29,786 bases of DNA from NCBI GenBank assembly GCA_905214495.1, contig CAJMLW010000022.1, positions 1 through 29,786 on the forward strand, written 5' to 3'. The notes below the pieces were generated by a model. That model was not told where the DNA came from and ran no database searches. It saw only the letters and a list, made by a program, of their open reading frames with translations. Positions 23,998-29,786 of the stretch are shown here, one piece after another. The first letter of the stretch is position 1. Each line of letters opens with the position of its first letter. This stretch comes from an uncultured bacterium. Lineage in GTDB: Bacteria > Bacillota > Negativicutes > Veillonellales > Veillonellaceae. Both the position numbers and the translations under genes were made by a program.

Positions 23998-24675
23998 TTA
24001 TTTTTGTACGTCCTTACGCAATGCTTTACGCAACGCTAATGCGATTGGTGTTACAATAACACCTGCGAAAATGGCTTCTGGAATACCATGAGTAACAGAC
24101 AATACTAAAATAGTTCCGATGACTTGATCAGATGAAAGATGCATTGCCTGTGCGAACATATCGGCATATATCACATAGATTAGCCCCATTACCATACATG
24201 TATGGAATATAGTGCCCATAAATGCAGAAACTATCAAGCGCGGACCTTGTGGTACCTTCCATAATGCTTTGTATACCAAAACAGCCAATACAGGGAATAT
24301 AATCCGAGGTAATACTGATACTAAAGGATTAATAAACAGTGGTGATAAAATATTCGGTGCCGTAAAATTTTGCCAGAAGCTATAGACACCAAAAATCAAT
24401 CCTACGAACGCACCAACCTTAGGGCCTTCAACTAAGGCACCAATTAATGCTGGAACATGTAATGTAGTGACGTTCAATGGTCCTAATGCCATAATACCAT
24501 AGCCAGAAAGGCCTAAAATAATGGTAATAGCCGCTAATAGACCTACAATGGTTAATTCACGCAATGTTAGGCCCGATTTTGTAACGGCTTCCTTACTCTG
24601 TTTACATTCAACTTGTGCCGTTGGCTGTTCTTGGATTGATACCTGTTGGTTATCATCCTTCACATTTTCATTCAT
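23998..24675 (-). CDS. ECF transporter S component, substrate unknown
   Basis: The 225-residue protein has a polar Gln/Lys-rich N-terminal tail (residues 1-35) and then five to six membrane helices with ECF S-component features: ALIGALVEGPKVGAFVGLIFGV, LPRIIFPVLAVLVYKAL and the small-residue-rich first helix that contacts EcfT. It should bind a vitamin or small nutrient and share an EcfA/A'/T energy module encoded elsewhere. I cannot assign the substrate; the sequence is not BioY, and no riboswitch is seen upstream. GGAGGAGG precedes the start. It follows two unknown membrane-protein genes. Confidence 0.8.
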   Translation of the reverse strand: MNENVKDDNQQVSIQEQPTAQVECKQSKEAVTKSGLTLRELTIVGLLAAITIILGLSGYGIMALGPLNVTTLHVPALIGALVEGPKVGAFVGLIFGVYSFWQNFTAPNILSPLFINPLVSVLPRIIFPVLAVLVYKALWKVPQGPRLIVSAFMGTIFHTCMVMGLIYVIYADMFAQAMHLSSDQVIGTILVLSVTHGIPEAIFAGVIVTPIALALRKALRKDVQK

Positions 24676-24732
24676 AAAAAATCCTCCTCCGCTCTCATTC
24701 TCTTAGGATATGAGTCGAAACTAGAAATAAAA

Positions 24733-25572
24733 TTAAGATTTGCTCTTAGTAAGAGCTTTTATTACACCTATCTCTACTAATTTACCAATTAATACAGATA
24801 CGATAATAAAGACAAGTTCTAATAATCCTGGTGTTAAGAATACAAGAGGATTACCTTGATAAATTGGGAATACAGTAGGTGCTATTGCTTTCACAAATTC
24901 TGGAATATACCCACCATATAAGATATGACCATTCATAGCTAATAGCATAGCAGCTGTAAGGACAATACGCAATAATCTAGTCCCTTTATATTCACCATTC
25001 CGAGGATACATATAAAATGCAAAAACTAACATCGAAATGATGATAAAGAGGAATTCCCCTACCAAAGCATTCAAACTAATAGTAGGACCAAAATAAGCTA
25101 CCATGATAGGATCCGTTAAGTTGATGTAAAATATAGAACCTAAATAAATAAATGGAATTGGTAGAATATATACGGCCATATCTAAAGCTTCATCAACTGC
25201 ACTCCATCTATGATTACGCTTGAAGAAAAATGTCATTAATAGAGCTACCAACTCAAGCAAAATCTGTGTAAAGAAATATACACATAAAAGGACTAGTACA
25301 ATGAGCGCTTGATTTTCTAATATTACATTGAACGGCGTAGTAAATAGATTAATAACCGTGAAAATGGCCCAACTGTATACATGGTACCCCATATGAAGTG
25401 GCAATTCACTAAATTGACCTTGTCGCATCCGTTGTAAAAAAACAGGTACCAATAGAGATAAAACTGGGAATGTGAGATATGGAGATCCCAAACCGGTTTG
25501 ATGTAATACGGCAGTCACTACACTTACAAAAAAAGCGCTAACTAAAGTAAATACAATAAACTGCTTATTCAT
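24733..25572 (-). CDS. Multi-spanning membrane protein, function unknown
   Basis: The 279-residue protein is very hydrophobic with about seven predicted membrane helices. No catalytic or nucleotide-binding motif is seen. A few polar features stand out: RMRQGQFSELPLHMGYH, FFFKRNHRWSAVDEALDM, and an Asn in NGHILYGGYIPEF. Its start overlaps the preceding gene by eight bases, with GGAGG before the ATG, so the two are coupled and their products may form a complex. The ECF S-component gene follows after 57 bases. I do not recognise the family. Confidence 0.6.
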   Translation of the reverse strand: MNKQFIVFTLVSAFFVSVVTAVLHQTGLGSPYLTFPVLSLLVPVFLQRMRQGQFSELPLHMGYHVYSWAIFTVINLFTTPFNVILENQALIVLVLLCVYFFTQILLELVALLMTFFFKRNHRWSAVDEALDMAVYILPIPFIYLGSIFYINLTDPIMVAYFGPTISLNALVGEFLFIIISMLVFAFYMYPRNGEYKGTRLLRIVLTAAMLLAMNGHILYGGYIPEFVKAIAPTVFPIYQGNPLVFLTPGLLELVFIIVSVLIGKLVEIGVIKALTKSKS

Positions 25573-25972
25573 GTGATCCTCCCAACAATTGAGAAATTAA
25601 ATAAGCTATGATGAGAACAATAGTAACCTGACCATACATACCGACAAGGAAGATAATATCACGCCCAACGGATGGCAAGCCCCAAAGCCAATTCAAATCC
25701 AATCCAAGAAACATTAGCTTATAGGTAGCAAACTGAATCACGCCCCAACCAAGTACATATATAAGACGGTTAATTCGTTTATTTCCAGCTCCAAATGTAC
25801 TTGATTTAAACGATAAATACGCCCAAGGGATACACAAGGATAGCAATAAATACCATACTAATGCCACCGTTGCACTTGATCCATTATGAATCATATAAGA
25901 AATAACAGGAATGGCTACGATAAATATATTCATATATAGTGATCGTTTACAAATATTTAATATAGTGTTCAT
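25565..25972 (-). CDS. Small membrane protein, function unknown
   Basis: The protein of about 135 residues has four hydrophobic segments (for example YMNIFIVAIPVISYMI, VALVWYLLLSLCIPWAYL and VTIVLIIAYLISQLL). I choose the ATG at 25970-25972, with AGGAG seven bases upstream; the frame is open further to 26020 but without a better ribosome site. It overlaps the next membrane-protein gene by eight bases. No motif suggests a function. Confidence 0.6.
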   Translation of the reverse strand: MNTILNICKRSLYMNIFIVAIPVISYMIHNGSSATVALVWYLLLSLCIPWAYLSFKSSTFGAGNKRINRLIYVLGWGVIQFATYKLMFLGLDLNWLWGLPSVGRDIIFLVGMYGQVTIVLIIAYLISQLLGGSHE

Positions 25973-26034
25973 ATACGTTCTCCTAAGATAATTAATCACT
26001 TGATATTGTACACTACACACCAGTAAAATGCCAC

Positions 26035-26076
26035 AAAAAAAGACCTCTTATAGAAATTTTCTATAAAAGGTCTTTT
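26035..26076 (-). terminator. Rho-independent terminator after the P-type ATPase gene
   Basis: Stem of nine plus six base pairs with one mismatch (26038-26053 with 26061-26076), loop of about seven bases, followed on the minus strand by a T run covering 26035-26041. It starts 40 bases after the ATPase stop codon. Confidence 0.88.
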
Positions 26077-26115
26077 AATACAATCCATGTACTAAACACG
26101 GAACACAATCAATGA

Positions 26116-28251
26116 TTATGCAACAGTAGATTCTGCAGTAATATCAATTGTATTTTTGTCTTCAGGTTTTTCTTCCTTCAACAATGGAGTCATGCTTTCA
26201 ATACCAATCCCCAATGTGAATAGGTTATGTAACCAAGCAGTTTGACTTGGAGGCATGAAACCAAGTACGCCACCACCTACAAGAGCGCCATTGAAACCAA
26301 CAATGCCATTGTAATTGGACTTGATGCGTTTCATCAATGCCATAGAAATGCGGCGTAAATCCACAAGAGCTTGTAGATTATCAGAAGAAATCGTAACATT
26401 CGCAATTTTTTGTGCAATAGGAGCACCTTCATTCATTGCGATGCCTACATGTGCTTCAGAAATAGCTGGAGAATCATTGATACCATCCCCTACCATCATG
26501 ACAGTATAACCTTCAGCTTTTGCTTGTTTTACATAAGCTGCTTTATCCTCTGGCAATACCTCTGCATGCACTTCATCGATACCAAGTTCATCAGCTACGC
26601 GTTGCGCATTGCGTTTGGAGTCACCAGTCATCATGACAATCTTTTTAATGCCTAAAGCATGTAAATCAGCAATAACTTGTTTAGATTCATCGCGTACAGG
26701 GTCTTTAATACAAATAACCGCTGCTAATGTACCGCCAATAGCAAGGTAAATATGAGACGATGTATTTGGCAAGTTATTGAATTTTTCTTGTTCATCTGCA
26801 GGAATCTTTGTCTTTTCATCATCAAAGATGTAATGAGCACTACCAATGCGTACACGATAGCGGCCAACCTTAGATGCAATACCATGGGCAACAACGTATT
26901 CTACGTCGGAATGCATTTCCTTATGAGGCAATGCATGATCCTTAGCAGCGCGTACAATTGCTTTTGCCATGGAGTGAGGGAAATGTTCCTCAATACATGC
27001 AGCTAATTTTAACATTTCATCTGCATCATGACCGTTAAACGGAATGATTTGTTCAAACTCAGGTTCTGCTTTTGTAAGGGTACCAGTTTTATCGAATACG
27101 ATCATATCCGCTTGTGCAATTTGTTCTAAGAATTTACCACCTTTAACAGTGATACCGCGTTTAGATGCTTCTTGCATTGCTGAAAGTACCGCTAATGGGA
27201 TAGACAATTTTAATGCACAAGAGAAGTCAACCATAACGAAAGACAAGGCTTTCATCACGTTGCGAGTCAACAAATATGTTAAACCAGCACCGATAAAGCT
27301 AATAGGTACTAATTTATCAGCCATGCGGTATGCTTGTTGTTCCATACCGGATTTCATTTGTTCAGACTCTTCGATAAGGTTAACGATTTTTTCGTAACGA
27401 GAAGATTTAGATGTGCTACGTACTTCTACAATAGCTTTACCATCTTCAACAACAGTACCAGCATAAACAGAAGTATCTTTATCACGACGAACTGCTTCTG
27501 GTTCACCAGTCATGGAGCTTTCATTTACAAGAACAACACCCTCGATTACAGTGCCATCCAATGGAATTACTTCACCTTGGCGGATAATGATTTTATCGCC
27601 TTCCACAACTTCGTTAACAGGCTTGCTCACTTCAATGTCGTCAACTAAAACCCATACTTTATCAACATTCAAAGACATGCTTTGAGCAAGATTCAATACA
27701 GATTTACGATGAGTCCACTCTTCTAAGATTTCACCAATACCTAATAGGTACATAACAGCACCAGCTGTAGGATAATCTTTTTGAAGTAAAGCTGCACCAA
27801 GAGCAACACCGTCGAGAACCTCTACGGTTAACTTACGTTGCCACAATGTTTTAATCGCTTTACCGATAAATTTAATACCGTCAAACCATGCCCATGCTGC
27901 CGCAATCGGTGCAGGTAACACTGCTTTTTTACCTAAGTAAAGTGCAGTGCGATTGATCATCATTTCACGATATTTTTTATTTACCAAGCGTGGTGAATAT
28001 TCGTTCAAAGCAGGTGCTTCGGACAAATCTAAATCGCGTAGACCTAACACTGCATCACGTACAGCTTCAGAATCGCCAATATGTTTAATGGCGATCTGAC
28101 TGCTGCGTGTATAGAAGGTTACGTCTAAAATTGCATCATTAAGTAATAATGTATCCTCTACATAAGCAGCTTCAGCTTCTGTAAAACGATGACCTGTTAC
28201 CTTAACATGCAAGCGATTTCTGAGTTTTCGTACAACAGAAAATTGTAACAT
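26116..28251 (-). CDS. P1B-like metal-transporting P-type ATPase with unusual FSC in place of CPx
   Basis: The 711-residue ATPase has MTGEP (actuator), DKTGTLT with phosphorylated Asp387, an HP-type motif region (EEHFPHSMAKAI), MTGDSKRNA and GDGINDSPA. The N-terminus (residues 1-75) looks like a degenerate metal-associated domain with no CxxC. Exactly 42 residues before Asp387 lies Cys345; in the classical pattern the preceding residues are [CST]-P, here they are Phe343-Ser344, so the invariant proline is missing. The last helix has LHNLFTLGIG and ESMTPLL. It should export or move a transition metal; nearby feoB suggests iron or manganese, but this is inference. GAGGA precedes the start, and a DUF6110-type gene lies 14 bases upstream. 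Confidence 0.9.
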   Translation of the reverse strand: MLQFSVVRKLRNRLHVKVTGHRFTEAEAAYVEDTLLLNDAILDVTFYTRSSQIAIKHIGDSEAVRDAVLGLRDLDLSEAPALNEYSPRLVNKKYREMMINRTALYLGKKAVLPAPIAAAWAWFDGIKFIGKAIKTLWQRKLTVEVLDGVALGAALLQKDYPTAGAVMYLLGIGEILEEWTHRKSVLNLAQSMSLNVDKVWVLVDDIEVSKPVNEVVEGDKIIIRQGEVIPLDGTVIEGVVLVNESSMTGEPEAVRRDKDTSVYAGTVVEDGKAIVEVRSTSKSSRYEKIVNLIEESEQMKSGMEQQAYRMADKLVPISFIGAGLTYLLTRNVMKALSFVMVDFSCALKLSIPLAVLSAMQEASKRGITVKGGKFLEQIAQADMIVFDKTGTLTKAEPEFEQIIPFNGHDADEMLKLAACIEEHFPHSMAKAIVRAAKDHALPHKEMHSDVEYVVAHGIASKVGRYRVRIGSAHYIFDDEKTKIPADEQEKFNNLPNTSSHIYLAIGGTLAAVICIKDPVRDESKQVIADLHALGIKKIVMMTGDSKRNAQRVADELGIDEVHAEVLPEDKAAYVKQAKAEGYTVMMVGDGINDSPAISEAHVGIAMNEGAPIAQKIANVTISSDNLQALVDLRRISMALMKRIKSNYNGIVGFNGALVGGGVLGFMPPSQTAWLHNLFTLGIGIESMTPLLKEEKPEDKNTIDITAESTVA

Positions 28252-28265
28252 AGTTAAATCCTCAA

Positions 28266-28526
28266 TTATTTGTTTTCTTCAAAGATTTCTTCGTTGCGTG
28301 CTTCGTTGATTTCTTGAGCTTCTGCCAATACATCAGATGCGGATGCTTGTACTTTTTCAGCTGTTTCTAATACAGTTTCTTTAGCGCGAAGGCCAGCTGC
28401 TACGATACCAGCATATACTTTTTTAGCGTCTTTAGAAGTCAACACTTTAAGACCTACAGTACCCAAAGCAAGACCTGCTGCGAATAAGTTAGCGTTTTTA
28501 AGATTGTTTTGATTGAAGTTGAACAT
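28266..28526 (-). CDS. DUF6110-type small protein, putative partner of the P-type ATPase
   Basis: The 86-residue protein has a hydrophobic helix near the N-terminus (ANLFAAGLALGTVGLKVL), a short KDAKKVYAGIVAAGLRAK stretch and a long charged helix rich in Ala, Glu and Gln. The pattern fits the DUF6110 family of small proteins found next to metal P-type ATPases, recognised from memory. It may be a membrane-anchored regulator or metal-handling partner; no Cys or His cluster is present. AAAGGA lies upstream of the ATG and the ATPase gene follows after 14 bases. Confidence 0.75.
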   Translation of the reverse strand: MFNFNQNNLKNANLFAAGLALGTVGLKVLTSKDAKKVYAGIVAAGLRAKETVLETAEKVQASASDVLAEAQEINEARNEEIFEENK

Positions 28527-28572
28527 GATAATATTCCTTTCTACTAAATATATATGAAAATTACTTACTATA

Positions 28573-28612
28573 TTTGAAAAAAGGAGCCCATTATAGAGAC
28601 CCCTCTTTCAAA
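28573..28612 (-). terminator. Hairpin after the Cys-rich Feo-associated gene
   Basis: Minus-strand stem of about 13 pairs with some G-U pairs and one bulge: TTTGAAAGAGGGG (28600-28612) pairs with CTCCTTTTTTCAAA (28573-28586). The T-rich 3' arm makes it look like a weak or attenuating terminator ahead of the DUF6110 and ATPase genes. Confidence 0.45.
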
Positions 28613-28630
28613 TTCAGAATTCGTATTAGC

Positions 28631-28837
28631 TTACTTAGCGGTACGTTTAATGCCTAATGCCTTATTGGAACCATCACAGCTGCAGCTACCACCACAACCA
28701 GAAGATTTTTTAGAGCCAGAATCGGAGCCACCGCCACTACAGCCGCAGCCACCTTTACCAGACACCTGTTTATAAATTTTTGTACCAAGATAAGCCAATG
28801 CTAATATCACTATGAGTCCTATAATTAGGTTATCCAT
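28631..28837 (-). CDS. FeoB-associated Cys-rich membrane protein
   Basis: The protein of about 68 residues has one N-terminal membrane helix (LIIGLIVILALAYLGTKIY) followed by a Gly/Ser/Cys-rich tail (GKGGCGCSGG and SSGCGGSCSCDG, six cysteines), the pattern of the small proteins encoded with feoB. They are thought to assist Fe(II) uptake, possibly by binding iron on the inner face. I choose the ATG at 28835-28837, six bases after AAGGA; a longer frame reaches 28867. A candidate promoter and Fur-type site lie upstream. Confidence 0.85.
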   Translation of the reverse strand: MDNLIIGLIVILALAYLGTKIYKQVSGKGGCGCSGGGSDSGSKKSSGCGGSCSCDGSNKALGIKRTAK

Positions 28838-28932
28838 TATAATTCCTTCTTTCTCAATATCCACCAAATTTTCATAAATTGATATATGATAAATGAGTTA
28901 AAAGCAATATATTTGGATATTTCCCTTTTCTC

Positions 28933-28961
28933 ATTATCATTTAACCATAAATAATGATAAT
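28933..28961 (-). promoter_or_regulatory. Candidate Fur-type iron operator (inverted repeat)
   Basis: ATTATCATT (28933-28941) and AATGATAAT (28953-28961) form a perfect nine-base inverted repeat around an 11-base spacer. Each arm matches the repeated hexamers of Fur boxes (GATAAT and ATTATC), and the minus strand has two adjacent ones (ATTATC ATTATT). It lies between feoB and its associated gene and covers a candidate promoter. The spacing differs from the classical 19-base box. Confidence 0.5.
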
Positions 28962-28967
28962 TGGCAA
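28939..28967 (-). promoter_or_regulatory. Candidate promoter for the Cys-rich/DUF6110/ATPase genes
   Basis: On the minus strand TTGCCA (28962-28967), 17 bases, TTAAAT (28939-28944). It is fully overlapped by the Fur-type inverted repeat. The -10 box is weak. The rest of the 28838-29068 gap is AT-rich with no gene or clear terminator for feoB. Confidence 0.4.
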
Positions 28968-29068
28968 GAATTATTTTAAATTTTTCTATAATTAAATTAC
29001 ATTATATCAATACAATTTAGTTCTAGGTATCTAAGGAATGTAAACCATAGTGATTAGCTACGCTTTAA

Positions 29069-29786
29069 TTAGAAGCCTAGTGCCAAACCGATATTGTAGA
29101 AAATAAAGCATGCAATCCATGCGAAAGCATTTTCAAAGCAGAACATGAATAACATCCATTTCCAAGAACCAGTTTCGCGTTTAATAACTGCTAGCGCTGC
29201 GATACATGGAGGGTAACTCAAGATGAATAGCATTAATGTTAATGCAATCAATGGTGTGAAGTGTGGATCATTTTGTAAGTAATCAGTCAATGCTTGAGGA
29301 TGATCTGTATCGCCACCTACTGCATAAATTGTACCCAATGTAGATACAACAACTTCTTTAGCCGCTAAACCAGCTACGAGAGATACACCCATTTTCCAGT
29401 CAAAGCCTAATGGTTCTAGCACTGGGTTGATTGCTTTACCGAACATAGCAGCATAGGATTGTTCCAATTTTTCAGAATTTTGTGCTTTGTCAATTTTTTG
29501 ATTTTCATCATCTAAATTAACGCTATTTTTGTACATAGCCCATGCTACTGGGAATAAATGTTCATTTTGTTCTTTAATGTCATTGAACAATTCAGGTGCT
29601 TCAGAATCATCTTCTACTTCGATTTCAGGAGCAGCTTCTCCAGCATCCTCTGCTTGTGTAGTGGCATCTGCTACAGTAGATTTCATATTATCTACGATTT
29701 CATTAACTTGGTCTTTTTGTTCATCTGTAGCGATACCAAAATGAGCCAAAGTTTCAGCATCTTTCATTTCATATGTTTGAGCTACT
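29069..29786 (-). CDS. feoB: Ferrous iron transporter FeoB, C-terminal part (runs off window)
   Basis: The frame stays open to the window edge, giving about 238 C-terminal residues. Recognisable FeoB features are FGKAINPVLEPLGFDWKMGV, LVAGLAAKEVVVSTLGT, the helix with LFILSYPPCIAAL, and the final pair KRETGSWKWMLFMF and WIACFIFYNIG. The GTPase domain and first helices lie beyond the right edge. The first part seen here is a long acidic Ala-rich soluble stretch (about 95 residues with QAEDAGEAAPEIEVEDD) between the early membrane helices and the second Gate-type domain. FeoB imports Fe(II) across the cytoplasmic membrane. Confidence 0.95.
   Translation of the reverse strand, partial: VAQTYEMKDAETLAHFGIATDEQKDQVNEIVDNMKSTVADATTQAEDAGEAAPEIEVEDDSEAPELFNDIKEQNEHLFPVAWAMYKNSVNLDDENQKIDKAQNSEKLEQSYAAMFGKAINPVLEPLGFDWKMGVSLVAGLAAKEVVVSTLGTIYAVGGDTDHPQALTDYLQNDPHFTPLIALTLMLFILSYPPCIAALAVIKRETGSWKWMLFMFCFENAFAWIACFIFYNIGLALGF

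Noticed and set aside
28591..28601. TATAAT on the minus strand between the Cys-rich gene and the DUF6110 gene as a promoter
   Set aside because: The only TTGAAA-like -35 box is about ten bases away, which is too close, and the bases fall inside the hairpin loop.
1..29786. CRISPR arrays, tRNA or rRNA genes, insertion sequences, prophage or toxin-antitoxin pairs
   Set aside because: No regularly spaced repeats, RNA-gene signatures, transposase or integrase motifs or terminal inverted repeats were seen on either strand.

Overview
All recognisable genes in this window lie on the minus strand, so transcription runs from high to low coordinates. The sequence is AT-rich. It combines Gram-positive-type features (strong AGGAGG ribosome sites, a SCIFF peptide with its radical SAM maturase, BioY, an ECF S component) with an outer-membrane LptD/OstA-like protein and a secretin. 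That combination points to a diderm Firmicute of the Negativicutes, most likely Veillonella or a close relative. The genus is an inference from gene content and protein style; no database search was possible.

Layout from the right (upstream) edge. (1) 29786-26035, metal region: the C-terminal part of FeoB, a candidate Fur-type operator and promoter, a FeoB-associated Cys-rich membrane peptide, a DUF6110-type small protein and a P1B-like P-type ATPase whose CPx motif lacks its proline, ended by a clear terminator. (2) 25972-23998: two unrecognised multi-spanning membrane proteins and an ECF-transporter S component. (3) 23926-17419: the 47-residue SCIFF peptide, a terminator, the SCIFF maturase, then hypF, hypC, hypD and hypE for [NiFe]-hydrogenase maturation; hypA, hypB and the hydrogenase itself are not here. 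(4) 17233-13104, envelope region: a small secreted protein, a secreted repeat protein with an acidic tail, an LptD/OstA-like protein and galU, ended by a terminator.

(5) 13033-9377, biotin-linked region: a BirA-type operator lies over the -35 element of a near-consensus promoter. It drives a MaoC-like hotdog protein, bioY, a thiolase-like protein lacking one catalytic Cys, and a short acyl-CoA ligase. This resembles the BirA-regulated yhfU/yhfS/yhfT genes of Bacillus and vraABC of Staphylococcus, whose biochemical role is not settled. (6) 9352-4515, tightly packed household genes: a nucleoid-associated protein, a YbaK-type deacylase, RNase HI, a UDP-sugar epimerase, a DUF1294 protein and pgi. 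The first strong terminator after the BirA-controlled promoter follows pgi, so read-through into this block is possible. (7) 4371-597: a PilP/GspC-like protein and a short secretin with no other pilus genes, then an ABC-F ATPase. (8) 451-1: the N-terminal part of a Leu/Ile/Val-type ABC transporter binding lipoprotein.

No rRNA, tRNA, CRISPR array, insertion sequence, prophage or attachment site was seen. No stretch longer than about 200 bases lacks a gene. The most interesting points are the biotin-linked acyl module with its operator and odd thiolase, the atypical P-type ATPase with its small partner, and the SCIFF pair beside the hyp genes.
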